Shown here: positions 1-11,954 of the stretch, piece after piece
How the letters are laid out: the number at the start of each line of letters is the position of its first letter
Numbering within the stretch: position 1 is the stretch's first letter
Assembly: GCA_950106755.1 (NCBI GenBank)
Contig: OX467089.1
Coordinates: 22,735,345 to 22,799,344, forward strand
Direction: 5' to 3'
DNA length: 64,000 nt
Origin: Climacium dendroides
Taxonomy: Eukaryota; Streptophyta; Bryopsida; Hypnales; Climaciaceae
Translations under genes and position numbers: made by a program
Notes under the pieces: model-generated
What the model saw: the letters and a program-made list of their open reading frames with translations, nothing else
Database searches by the model: none
Told to the model about the DNA's origin: nothing

Positions 1-214
1 TGTTCAACCATTTTTATTATCCTAACAAATTGAAAGGTTTGTAAAAGTGTAAAGTCTTTGAAAAATCAGTGAAGTAGGCATTGAAAAATGTTTGATCATG
101 GTGCTAGAATGTTGTCACTTATTATTACAAATTTTAGGAGACAACCATTGTTAGAAATATGAAGCCACTTGATCATATGTTGTAAGCACAACATGATCAT
201 ACCCATAGGTGAGA

Positions 215-918
215 TGGGCTTGAGAAATTGCATTGCACCAAAAAAGTCCTATCTTAATGACAAGCATAAAGGTTTGCATTTACCCAAGACTATGAAAGTT
301 GGCATTTTGAGGATTGGTGCAATGTGATTTGGTTAGACAAGTTGTCATTTGAAATTGGTAAGAATTCAAGGCAAATTAGAGTGTGGCAAAAATCATATGA
401 AAGAGATTAATGGAATTGTACAGCACCATCTTTAAAGTCTATTCATACTTGAATGATGGTTTGGGGTGCATTTGGTGGCTTTGATGAATGCCCTTTATTA
501 ATTAGTATACCTCTAAACTAAAAACTAAAAACAAATTTGTAACATTTGTTTTAGTAGGAATGTTAAGTAGGTTTTATTTTTTGTACAATCACCCAAGGCA
601 TTTGACACTTATGAAAGATGCAATGCTCCAATCTACCACAAATTACTTCCATTGCAATAGAAACAAGCTCATGGTGTGACAAAATCAATCTAATCTACAA
701 ACTCTCCAAACTTGAACCCCATAGAGAATGTACAAAAGATCGTCAAGATTTGTTATGGCATTGTTGTAGACCAAGAAAAGAAGAGGAAATAAGTGGTGTA
801 AACTATTCAATGAATGTGAAATACAATATTTCTGAAGCAACTCTAAAGCTCCATTAGATGTATGCTTAATAGAGTGCAAGCAATTATTTTAGCAAAAGGT
901 GGCAATACTAGATGGTAG
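215..918 (+). pseudogene. Degenerate Tc1/mariner (DD34E-type) transposase
   Basis: Broken coding remnant of a Tc1-type cut-and-paste transposase. Read across shifting frames, it shows the family landmarks in order: a segment reading VIWLDKLSFEIGKNSRQIRVW (about 320-395), matching the region around the first catalytic Asp; MVWGAFGGF (about 458-485), matching the S-V-M-V-W-G motif; LQ*KQAHG (about 648-672), where the second catalytic Asp is replaced by a stop; SPNLNPIEN (about 706-732), matching the PDLNPIEN motif with the catalytic Glu; and a C terminus reading RVQAIILAKGGNTRW before a TAG at 916-918. Several stops and frame changes interrupt it, so it cannot be active. The N-terminal helix-turn-helix part is not recognisable and may lie left of the window. 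No terminal inverted repeats were identified. The family call rests on several motifs in the right order. Confidence 0.75.
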
Positions 919-1449
919 ATATTGTGTTATGTTTTTATTATAATTATAATTGTATGATACTATAATTTTGCAATGTAAACTTATTATGTTGTAAATTGGA
1001 CTCTAACATCTTTCAAATGCACTTTACAACTTGTGAATTGATGAAATGTTTAGTCTATATGAGTTTTTCAAAGTTCATAACTTTTGTTTTAATTTACTTT
1101 GGAAGAAAAATTTGAATTATTTTTGGACTCTACAATATAATTTATAGAGAGAAATAACTAGTCCAACCCACTTGTAGTAAACCACCTCATTCTATATAAA
1201 AGATTCATTTCAAACACCTAGAAAATGATCCATGAATCCACAAGGGCCCCAAGTCTTTTTTTCATCAAAATCTATTCGAAACTGTGTTTCTAAAACAAAG
1301 AGCAAGAAAAATAATAATTTTTATTTTATTTTTCATATCTAACTACATGATCTTGCACTAATTTAGTATGAGAATATGTGGAAGAAATTTTAGAAACTTT
1401 GACAATGTGGATTGCAAGATTTGTGCTTTTTTAAAGTAAAGAAAAACAC
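919..1449. other. AT-rich intergenic, nothing recognised
   Basis: Strongly AT-rich sequence with homopolymer runs. No open frame of useful length, no RNA gene and no clear repeat boundary seen. Confidence 0.5.
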
Positions 1450-1860
1450 CTTATTTGACTAATTTTTTTGGCTTGGAATCTTCTTAACTTAAAGTTTCTG
1501 CACTTCAAATTTTGAATTTCTATTTTTTGATCTGATGAATTGAGTTGAGAGTTAGAAGAATTTTTTTTAAAGAAAAATACCTAATTTTCATTACGCTAAG
1601 AAGATTGTTACATAGAAGAAAATACAAGATAGAAAGAAAAATTAAATTGTTGATAATTCAAAGATGAAATTAAAACACATTAATCTCAGTAGTGAGATTA
1701 TTCTAGAAAACAAACTAAACTACATAGAATTTTTTTTTCAAAAATTGTAAAAATTGATTTCAAAATAAATTTTATAAGTTTTTTTTAAGAAGATGCTATG
1801 ATTGCCTCCAAAACAAGACTCTATAAATTTCTCATCACTAGTCCAAATGGAATGAATCAA
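1450..1860. repeat. Dispersed repeat R, copy 1 (uninterrupted)
   Basis: This AT-rich stretch is similar along its length to 39395-40440, sharing blocks such as GGAATCTTCTTAACT, GAATTGAGTTGA, TTTTCATT, GATGAAATT and AAGAAGATGC in the same order. The second copy is split by the TTAA-flanked element at 39571-40214, whereas this copy is continuous through a single TTAA at 1642-1645, so it acts as an empty site. The nature of repeat R itself is unknown; it has no coding potential I can see. Confidence 0.7.
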
Positions 1861-4215
1861 AGTTTAACATATAGACAAAATGTAATTTTTCATAAATAAT
1901 TTTTTTTAAAAATTATTTTGAGTCTTTTTTAATTTTTTGTATTACATAGTGAATTGTTTTTTAAGCTTTAGGTGGCATAACTTTTGCTCCTAAGCACTAA
2001 TTGAAATAATAATTATACCTTCAAGATAGCTAATGTTTTTTTTTATTTTCAATAAATGTTTCAAAAAATCCAATCAAAAATCAAGATCATAGGATTGTGA
2101 ACCTTCAAGAGAACTCTAAGGGGGTAATCCCCCAAAGACCAAGAAGATGTAATATGTCCTCTTGAACTAATTTTCAATGGCAAAATATCCATAGGATGAA
2201 ACAAATCTCAATATTTTATAAACTGGGATTTTGTAGAGTAACAAGTTCACATACTTGTTTCATTTTCCAATTTTCAAAATTTGAACGTGAGAAGCATTTA
2301 CAATTTTATTTAGAAAATGTATTATACTAGAAAAAGGGAGCAAATATAATGTTTTTCAATGAAAGGAATAGTAGGGATGGAAAAAACATTTTCTTGGACA
2401 TTTCTAGTCTTTACTTTGTACAAACAAACTAAGTCCAAAGATTCTTTTTCAATTTTTTTTATTTAGCAATTTTTAAAATAAAAGCTTCATTCTAGCGTGG
2501 TTAAGAATACAAAATAATTAGAATGATTCATAAAATTTTGAAGATGTTCTAAACAATACACTAATAATATAAAATTTCAAATTTCAAAAATTGATGCATA
2601 TATAATTGTTTTTTTTAATTTTGTAGGATCCAATTTGGTTAGTACTGGCTTTCTATTCCTTTTATTTGAAAATGTGTATAAATTTAAGAGAGTTTATTAT
2701 TTTTTCAATTTTTCAATTAAAAATTACTGCATTTTCCTAAGATTTTAACAAAAAAAAATTGGAGGATAGAAAAGCATCAATCATCTTTATATATTTTTTC
2801 TTCCCCCAAAGTAGCATTTTTTGCTTATACAGTTGATCATCCAATATTGTTATAATCTAAAAAACCAACCGTCAAAATTTTCACAATTAATTCTATGCAT
2901 ATAATACTAGACAAAAGAGTCTTTACTTTTGTACATTTAAAATTAAAATTTTCAAGCATATCCATGTGCAAAAAAAGATCAAAGTGGAACAATTCATTGA
3001 AAACCTCCTTTGTCAAAAAGTTGTTGGGCTTTGAAGGGTCAAAGTTTTGCATCAACCTATGACAAAAAAAATCAATAAATGAGATTTGGGCAATAATAGA
3101 TTGACTTAGTGTCCACAATGAATATCTCGATTGGGTGACAATAATGGAGTGATTAGTGCCCGCTCTAGGAACTTCAACCTTTTGAGTATAATGTGTATTG
3201 TAGAAAATAGCTATTCTAAGCTTTGATGTTGTGACTATTTGAAAAAATATTGTGACTACTTTAAGTAAGCAAGATGACAATCATGGATGTACTTTTTGTT
3301 GCTTTGGAGGTAGTCTAGAGACTATTCTCAATCAATTGGCCAACACATTTCAAAAACTCATAACAAATTCATACTTTGCCAAAAAAATATAATTTCAATT
3401 GTTTTCACCTTTTTTTATATTTTTATATTTTTGAAAAAAACTAAAAAAATTTCACCGATGCCATAAGGACAAACCATTAATTTTATTAGTAATTGGTTGG
3501 TTTATCTTATATATGGAGAGTCATGAGAGAAAGGCCTTCATCCAACCAAGTGACCAATACAAATGAAGTGATTTTGTTGGTAAACTTGGTTGCCTCCATT
3601 GAACTCATTAAACAATTTGTCCATAGGATTCAACTTGTAAAGCCCCTATTGTCTCCTTGGAAAACAAAATAGATTTTGGTTTTAATTCTATAAGCCCAAT
3701 TTTTTTTCTCTAAATCTGTTAAATTTTCTTCAAAGATGCAAAATTCTGAAAGCTTCTTTTGTACATAATTTTCACATATACGAGACTTATAATTTAGAAG
3801 TTCGAGATGGTGTTTTGTAAAGTAGAGTTTACGAAGCAAGTTCGGCATGAGAACATTCTTTGATTTCTACAATGAAACAAATTAAAGAGGGCAACAAGCA
3901 AAATTCATCACAAACAAAGGATGTGAGGCATTGTTGCGGACGCAATTTTTGAGGAAATTAAGTTCCAAATTGAGTGGATTCTTCAAACAAGAATAACTAT
4001 GACATGAGTACCTATACACAAGATATACAACAAGAGATTCATAAATTAGACTGCATTGATATTGAGATTGATAATAAAGACAAGAATAAAAATAGGTACA
4101 ACTAGTGCTAACAAGAGTGAAGAACAATGTTCCTCAACTCTCTATTTACTCTATTGGGTTAGCTAAACTAGCTTGTTTTGGCCTAAAGGTACTATCTAAT
4201 ATGGTGATTTAAGTC
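1861..4215. other. AT-rich intergenic
   Basis: No gene recognised. A 147-codon minus-strand frame at 2837-3280 has AT-driven composition and no family features. Probably old repeat debris. Confidence 0.45.
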
Positions 4216-5000
4216 TTAATCCACTACAAGAAAACATGTCCGAAATGACAGAAATTGGTCCTAAATGACAGAAATTAACAGTTTTTTGTCAATTTGGACA
4301 ATTTTCTGTCAATTCGGACAGTTTTTTGTCCTAATTGATAGAAACTTGTCAAATTTCTGTCATTTAGGAGGGTCTGATTTTTGTCATTTAGGACACGTTT
4401 CTCTTGTAGTGATCCCCGAAGTACTAAACTACTTTTTTGGCAACATAGCAGTTTTGGGCAATTCACTACAAATGAAATTTTTATTTTATTTCTTTGAATT
4501 TTCACACAACATGTGCCCAAGGAGTAGCTTTAAGGCCTAACAATTTTCATAACTTTTGACTACATGGTAAGAAATTATTGTATAATATGTAGTTTTTAGC
4601 AATCGGAGGCAGCTTGGGCAACTAAGAATTTTTTTTTTAAAATCACATATTTAAAAAATAAAAATTTGAAATTGGTTCTAACCCTATATTTATTTATATC
4701 TAAAAAGCTTTGAACCATTCCATTTTGATTCATGAGATAAAAGCTATGAAGAGTTTTAGTTTGTGGGTAGTTTGTAGGTAGTTTTGATATCTCTACTTTG
4801 GGATGAACTTTGAAGTCCTTTATTTAATTCAATTTCAAATATTTTTGGAAAAAATTAAAAACATTAGGTGTAGATTATTTATTACAACATTACAACAATT
4901 GGGATTGGCATTTTTCAATTCCATAAATAAATTGTTAACAATTTAGTATTTTGAATCATTCTCTATTTTTTCTACATCCTACTTTTTCCCAATATACAAT
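4216..5000. repeat. TTAA-bounded repeat family P2, copy D (interrupted, one end unclear)
   Basis: Begins at a TTAA (4216-4219) followed, after removal of the CACTA element at 4222-4411 and one target copy, by TCCCCGAAGTACTAAAC, which matches the start of copy E at 47777 and of copy F at 48879. Similarity to copy E continues past 4980 (shared blocks include ACACAACATGTGCCCAAG, TAACTTTTGACTA and ATTACAACATTACAA). The right end is not found because copies D and E diverge near 4985. No coding capacity. Non-autonomous DNA transposon is the best reading. Confidence 0.6.
4222..4411. mobile_element. Non-autonomous CACTA (En/Spm) MITE 1
   Basis: 190-bp element beginning CACTACAAGAAAA and ending TTCTCTTGTAGTG, the canonical plant CACTA termini. 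It is flanked by an exact 3-bp target duplication ATC (4219-4221 and 4412-4414). Subterminal repeats of the type TCCGAAATGACAGAAA occur in inverted orientation at the two ends, as CACTA transposases require. It has no transposase and would need one in trans. It shares its subterminal repeats with the element at 7737-7950, so they are one family. Confidence 0.92.
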
Positions 5001-7566
5001 TCCACATGATCTGAAAATTTTTCAAGTATGTAGCCAACTTGCTTTGAAAAATGAATCCAAAGAAGCACCACCATTTTGGACATTTTTTCATACAAATGTG
5101 ACATTTTGAATTATAGTTGCCATGTTTTCACAAGTCCTAAAAAATGATTTTGTCACTTCACTAATATCTTGCAATCTACGTGGTAGAAATTTCTAGAATT
5201 TCTTCCACATATTTTGAAACAAGGTTCTTCGACGGACACAGTGAACCTGTATTTCAAAAACAGGGCATGACAAAGCTTACAACATTTTTATGTGCCCTAA
5301 GGTAAAGTACCTAAATGTGACACTTATTTAAGATTTGCAAATCTTGAGGGTAAGGATAGAATAAAGTGATGTGAGCTTGTTAGAAAATGGTTTAGGAAAC
5401 CAACAAAATTAGTTTCATATTTTTCCAAGCTTGTATGAATACAATATGAATTTGTAAAAATAAGTGCACAGGTACACCTATTGTGGACAATAGACTACCA
5501 CAAAAGTGGACATGGAAGCATCCAAAAGTGATAGACCCTAGCTTGTGTCGTGGTTGTTTTATTGGCCAACACAAAACCTAGCCCATAACACATTCATAGA
5601 AACTTAGATGTTATCATTGAGTCCACATACGCTTTAGTTTATCTAAGGATTAATTTAGTGGCCCATAAACAACTCTTATTACATCTAGGTGCACGTACCT
5701 TATACCCTTGATCAATGCCACCAGGACTTCATTGGCATTTGGCAAAACTACATTGATATGGCCAATGTAGGATTTCATTTGATGTCGCAACGTTGGAGAG
5801 ATTGATATTTTGACACTATAAACTATAAATGGCTCACTAAACTCAATGTTTTGCAATAAAGAACCAAGGAATGAGCCCACATGCCATGTGTGTGTTAACC
5901 ACTCAAATGTCCAAGGCATCATATTTTGGAGTTGACTAAACTTTGACATTAAAATGAAATCTTTTAAACATTAGGAAAAAATGAACCCTCAAAGGGGCCC
6001 TGAGTTTACAGACAATGGAAACAACAAGGAATGCTAGTTGGAAAAAAATCAATTTTTTTTCTAGTATTCGTATTCTAGAGTTGGATTAAAAAAAATTAGT
6101 TGTGATCTCTTTCACGAGGCAAAAAAAATTCAATAAAAAATCTACTTTTATTTTTGTATTCTTGCAAAAATCCAAAATCTGTGATGCAATTAGAAGTCAA
6201 TTAGACCTCAATACCAAGCCTAACCATATAAAAGACTAATCATATTTAGATGCACTAAATAGCTTAGATTAAGAAGATGTTATGGCCAATTAAGAGAATG
6301 ATTTATGATTTAAATTTGCAAAGCCAATCGTGCTTATTTATGGCCATTGGTTTAGCTAACTAGCATGGAGGTTTAACAAATCTTGTCCATCAATAATTGG
6401 TGGCTTAATCAAGACTAAAGGTGAAAGTTAATAATCATGCACCACAATTGGAGGCCATTGGGTCGTTACTGTACATTTCAATAAAAATTGTTCATCAAAC
6501 AATGGGTGAATAGTGCATGTCATTCAATATTTTTGAGGCCACACTTTTATTAGTCAAGTTACAACTTCAACATATGTTGGAATTAGCAATAGGAAGTTGA
6601 GCATGATTCTTTGCTATAGTTGAGGGTGGAAAGGTTATTTGAATAGATTGAATAGTACTTATTTTTGGTCAAAATTGCGTTGGTAATTGCACATAGAGAG
6701 ATGACTATGTCTTGTAAGACATAGGTTGATTGACAATTTTTGTGGAAAAGTTATAGTATTGCTTTGCTTGTATGATTTTTTGTTTTTCTACTCTGAGTAA
6801 AGACAATAATTTTTTAATATTCATTTTCTAAAATTTATACAATATTTACAAAATTTATTAAAAAATTCATTAGAAAATAATACACATATTAAGGTTGCAA
6901 ACACTTGTTGCATCCTCACTAACCTCACATGTTGTAGTGTATTTTTGGAATGGGCACAAGTGAGGCCCTATACCTCTCAGAGCAAGTCTCATAGTTTTTG
7001 TGAAAAAAAGACAAGTTGGCATACCTTACTTTACATGCAAGTAGCATATGCACCTAGAGTACTACACTTTGTCAAATAGTTTATGACCAAAACTTGAGCT
7101 GTTGAATATATGTATCTTCACAGAAAATAAATATATTGTATGATTAGCTAAATTTGACAATATTTAGCTAAAATTGCTAACTTGAGTGCATGAAACAAGT
7201 ATAGAATACTTACAGCCAAGGTTTTTCTCTAGTCATAAGAGTAATTGCTTAGAAATTAGCAAAATGATGCCTTTGCAAAAAGGATGTTCCAGAATGGTAT
7301 ATTTTAAAAAGTATAAAAAAGTTAGTATTAAAATAAATAAACAAATATCAAAATTTTCAAATTTGATGTGACATTAGTGTGACCACGTCAGACTACTATT
7401 TTTTAATGTATACGGTATTCATCATTGATGATGAACAACGGCCATTGTCCTTCAAAGGAACTATGAGTTCCATTCAAGGAACCTTCCACTATGAAGTAGC
7501 CAATTTGAGGGCTCATTTTTTTCCCTAATGAGTATTATTTTGTAAATTATATTTTTGTTGCATGTC
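5001..7566. other. AT-rich intergenic
   Basis: No gene or bounded element recognised. Minus-strand frames at 5392-5574 and 5650-5949 lack any family feature and have no supporting splice context. Confidence 0.45.
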
Positions 7567-9526
7567 CTTTAACATCTATGTGAAGCATGAAAAATCAAAT
7601 TTAGGAAAAATATATTTATAATTTTTCTATTAAAGACTTTATGCAATGGTGTCCATTGCAAATCTTGATTTTCTAGTATTAGAGACTATTGGAAATGAAC
7701 CTCTAATAAGGTAGAAGGCTCAGAAAGCATTCATCTCACTACAAGAGAAACACGTCCGAAATGACAGAAATCAGCTAGTCCTAATCTACAGAAATTTGAC
7801 GAATTTCAGTCCGAAATGACAGAAACTGTCCGAATCTACAGAAAATTGCCTAAATTGACAAAAATCTGTCAATTTTCTGTAGATTAGGACTAGCTGATTT
7901 TTGTCATTTCGGACCAGTTTTTGTCATTTCGGACTGCTTTTCTTGTAGTGTCTAAGGAAAAAAAGACCTCTGTACAAAAATGGGTGAACCCAAATTTTTT
8001 TTACATTTTTGTGAAAAAAAGAGAAATGAGGAATACAACAATGAAAATTTTAAATTTAATTTTTTGACTTGAAATGAACAAGATATGATTTTTCAAAGTT
8101 AGAGGTGCACAAGTCCCTATTAATGCTCATAGGTGCAATTGTAATCAATCAAAACATGCCATTGAATGAAGCTAGTAAGTTTAAGAATGATCCTAACCAT
8201 CTCTTTAAAATAGAACCAATGAGTCTAAGAATGATCCATTGTATGTTACCATTCAATTTCACTCCCAATTGTGAATCAAAATTTATTGCAACCGCTAAAC
8301 ACCCCAAGGTTTCCTCACATAGTTTCAAATCCAATTCAAAGTACTGTAACTTTTGTGTATGATGTCCAAATTCAATAAAATTTGTTGGAAAATTTGCGTT
8401 CTCTCTTCTAGTTTGTGTAGTAAAATTTTCAAATCAATACAAGATGTACTGATGTTTTGGGAGCCAATCAAAGCTCACAGGTTCAAATTGAGTCTACAAA
8501 ACTGCATTTGATGGTTGCAACTTTAGGGGTTTGTATCTCCTTCATCCAATTTTAGATTTCAATAAAATTTGTTGGATTATGTTTACCTTGAAGCCTAGTT
8601 ATTTTGGTAAGATTTTCATGTCAATCCAATTTGTTTTGAATGTTTGGGAGCAATTCGAAGTTTAAAATCCTGACATTTTTGGATTACAGTGAACTTTGGC
8701 CGCTTGTTTCTCCTTCATACAATGTCCATATTTAATAATTTTTTAAGAAAAGTTGCATATACTAGTCTAGTTTGCGTGGTTAAAATTTCACATCAATCCA
8801 AAAAGTTATGAGTGACTAAGAAACATTTTAGTAGAAGGAGGTTCAACCTCAGATGTGTTTTTTGCAATATTTCTTGAATTTTTTTTACATTTCAAAGTCA
8901 TTTTGTAGACCTTATCAAATTCAGGTTTTTATTATTAGTAAAACCACACATGATGATGAACCATGTCACCTATTCAATAGCCTAAAATCACACACATGGG
9001 TTGGCAGTTTCTCACCACATGAAGTCATTTCCATTTTTACATCCCATGTACATTGTTTTGGGGCATGCACTTCTATAGGGGCAGTTCTTAATGACCAAAC
9101 TATTTTCGAGCCTCCTCCTATATACTAGATATTAGGGAGAAAATCACATTTGAAATTCATTGAAAAAATTTATAGAATAGAATGATTTTGAGAAGTTATA
9201 AATTGACTATGGTTATCTATGCTATGTCCCTTACCTCATATTTATTTAATGACCTCAATTTTCGATTTGACATGAAAAAATGGAATGCAAAGACTTCAAA
9301 TCACTTCATAATTTTGATACACTCTTGATCAAATATTATCATCTTTCAATCCATAAGTGACATTGTTGTGTTTTCTTTTTCTATGTGGTCTATAATACAC
9401 CTAGTTTGAATTTGTACAGTTAAAATTTGTTAAAAGCTGATAAAACTTATCAAAATTTGGTCTTTTGTTTAGTTTTAGCAAATTCTACAAAGTTCAAATT
9501 GAAGGCCTCTAGCATATAGGGATTAA
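7567..9526. repeat. TTAA family P1, copy A, split by inserted DNA
   Basis: The left part (about 7567-7715) and the right part (about 9123-9522) match consecutive parts of the intact elements at 38680-39315 and 39571-40214 (shared blocks include GTGTCCATTG, CTTTCAATCCATAAGTGA and GTTTGAATTTG). The right part ends at a TTAA (9523-9526) after GCATATAGGGA, equivalent to the GCATTTAGGGG end of the intact copies. About 1.4 kb of unrelated sequence (about 7716-9122), which includes a CACTA MITE, lies between the two halves. The left terminus is diverged. Orientation is the same as the two intact copies. Confidence 0.6.
7737..7950. mobile_element. Non-autonomous CACTA MITE 2
   Basis: 214-bp element starting CACTACAAGAGAAA and ending TTTTCTTGTAGTG, with an exact 3-bp target duplication TCT (7734-7736 and 7951-7953). 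The interior is mostly inverted repeats of GTCCGAAATGACAGAAA, and a block around CAGCTAGTCCTAATCTAC that pairs with its complement near the other end, so the whole element folds on itself. Same family as the element at 4222-4411. No coding capacity. Confidence 0.92.
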
Positions 9527-10834
9527 TGATGCACTTTATGTCCATAGACATATACTAAATTGTTTATTAAAAAGTCAAAATCTAAGAGATAAAAGTCCAT
9601 CAATTTTTCAGAAGGCGAGTGAGTGAACTTTTTTTTGAATTGCATTATGAATAAGTTGGTTTTGGATGAAGAAGTTTGAAATGGCCTCATTGTTCTATCT
9701 TACCATTCAAGATATAGGATGATGCTTTTGGATAAAATATATAAATAAGAACTATGTGACTATGAAGTTCTATCCTATGCAAACAACAATATTAGTTTAT
9801 TGATAGTGGTAGGAAAATTAAATAAAGGAAATATTGAATCAATGATACACAAGTAAAATAAATAAAAATAAACATTTAAAGAAAAAATTGAACCTCCTTA
9901 TCATACTAGTCAAATAGAAAGGAACATTCGATTAGTTGGACAAGAAGAGAGGGTAGACAAGGAGAGGGGTTTGACCAGTTGGACCTCATATTTGACTAAA
10001 GTTTAACTGTGTTGTGCAATGTGAATGCGATTGCAGATAGGATTTTGAAACTTGGATTTAGAAACCATAGTTGATGTATTAAGCATTGAGCTATTGGATC
10101 TCCTATAGAAATATACCCTATCCAACTATTATATAGTAGATAGGACCATATTTGGTTGCTTAGTATTGTAAGATTCCGTCTTTTATAAAATGACACGATT
10201 GTGAATTTTCAAAGGACGGGTATGCTCATAAGAAACAATGATAGAAGTTGTTAGGCTTTAAATATTTTTGCAAGTACTCAAGATACAACAATGATGGCGT
10301 TTTAAAAAAAGGGCTTAAATTTTTTTCAACAAGCAAGCAAGTAGCTCTCCCGCTATCTACTACTTAATATAGTAGGAGCTTGAGTTGAAAGGCTAGAATT
10401 CTCACATTGCCATAGGCCTAAGGGGAGGCCTCTCAATCTCCTATTAAGGACCTTCTTATTCATATTAGTGGGTGGGAAAACTTCCTAGGGAATACTACAA
10501 GTACAAATAGCAATTACACTTTCATGTAGACTTGGTGGGTGGGGATGGATACAATAAAAATTGCACACGTATTGGATTCCCTCAAGATTGATTAGTCTCT
10601 ACCAATGGAGTTGTCCCCCAATATTGGTGAAGCTTCAACCTCAGCTTTCAAGACAATTGGTGGAGCCTATTTGTCTTTACTTTGGAATGCCATGTTAAGA
10701 TTTCAAAGTTTTTCCTTTTTTCTACCTATGGTCAACTTGGTTGGGGTTCCAATTCCGGTTACCAATGGAAACATGCTCTTATATAGTAGTGGGCTCTTAT
10801 TGCGACCCTCTTCTTCAAACAATCCCTACTATAA
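9527..10834. other. AT-rich intergenic
   Basis: No recognised gene. Small frames at 9996-10196 (-) and 10605-10862 (+) carry no domain; the latter runs into the CACTA element at 10835, so it is not a conserved gene. Confidence 0.45.
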
Positions 10835-10975
10835 CACTAGAAGAAACCCGCGTTTAACTTGACGGATTTTTTTGTGCATCATGTTACATTGGACGTAATT
10901 TTTGACATAAAAACATGAAATTGTAACATGATGCGCAAAAAAATCCGTCAAGTTAAACGCGGGTTTCTTCTAGTG
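10835..10975. mobile_element. Non-autonomous CACTA-like MITE 3
   Basis: 141-bp element starting CACTAGAAGAAACCCGCG and ending CGCGGGTTTCTTCTAGTG. The inverted repeats are about 54 bp with a single visible mismatch. It is flanked by a 3-bp duplication TAA (10832-10834 and 10976-10978). The near-perfect arms suggest recent activity. Its inner sequence is unrelated to the two elements above, so it is a second family. A TAA target would also suit PIF/Harbinger, but the CACTA ends favour CACTA. Confidence 0.85.
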
Positions 10976-10978
10976 TAA

Positions 10979-11750
10979 GCTATAAAATGGATAGTAAGTA
11001 GTTCTGAAATGGATTACACATAATGTGAGAGTATAATAAAAAAAAATCAGATATTGGTTCATACTTCGCCAATAGATGGAATAAGTGCCAGAGTGTGTTC
11101 ATTTCGAAGCCATAGTATATCCACTCAATTTTTCTAAATGAAAAATTGATCGCCCAATTGCCTTCTTACAAATGCTAAAGAATGTAGGGTCCATTTAAAT
11201 TTTAGTAATGGTTGCATCTAGGAACCTTGTATATTACTTTCTGCATATGGCAACGCTTGCTTGTTTTGGGTCAAGCCATATCCGTTTTTTCAGACTGCAC
11301 GTGTGTAGAGTTTGCAAGGCCTATGATCACAAATAGGTGCCTACGACAGAATTCTTTGAAAATTCACAAGTAATTCATAAATGCTCCGAAAAATACGAAA
11401 TCACTTGTGTTAGATTCCACATCGGTTTCTCTACAAGTGAAAAAATTAGGGAAAAACAACAACTTTTCAGGCAACGGAAACCCCCATCAGAAAGGCCGGC
11501 CAGAGGATCGCTTCATGAGCACACTTTGGACGGAGTCAATCAAATCAGGTGAATACCGGTAGAATGGTATTTTCCCAAGAGCCACTTGAATATTGAAAAA
11601 GAATCTCATCTGGCACTAGAGCCACGTGGCCGGATGTGGAAACCCGCCCACGTCCCAGCGTCCCATCCAAGGAACCCCCGAACAAGCTTTTTAAAAATTT
11701 TAAAAAAATTTGTTGAAGATTGATGATTTTTTTTTTTTGACACAAGTGTG
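10979..11750. other. Intergenic, no gene recognised
   Basis: Mixed-composition sequence. Overlapping frames on both strands at 11337-11799 have no recognisable family. The stretch 11450-11680 is richer in GC than its surroundings but I see nothing coding in it. Confidence 0.4.
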
Positions 11751-11902
11751 TTAACCCATTAAGGACCAGGTCGATGAATGGAGTGAAAAAGTGGCTCAAA
11801 CTGACATGTATTCATTAGTATCCACTTTGGCTACTAATGATAACATGTCAGTTTCAGCCAGTTTTTCATTTCTTGTCATTGACCTGGTCCTTAATGGGTT
11901 AA
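11751..11902. mobile_element. TTAA-bounded inverted-repeat MITE (piggyBac-like candidate)
   Basis: A 144-bp element (11755-11898) starts CCCATTAAGGACCAGGTC and ends GACCTGGTCCTTAATGGG, between TTAA (11751-11754) and TTAA (11899-11902). The arms are about 60 bp. CCC...GGG ends inside a TTAA duplication are typical of piggyBac elements. One complication is visible: weaker inverted similarity continues outward beyond the TTAA (TTGACA at 11737-11742 against TGTCAA at 11912-11917), so the true ends could lie further out and the TTAA could be internal. No coding capacity. Confidence 0.6.
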
Positions 11903-11954
11903 ACAACACATTGTCAAGTAGATAGGCTGATTTCGTGCTAGATAAAACACCTGT

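Noticed and set aside
2837..3280. 147-codon minus-strand frame
   Set aside because: No start context, splice support or family features; typical of chance frames in AT-rich DNA.
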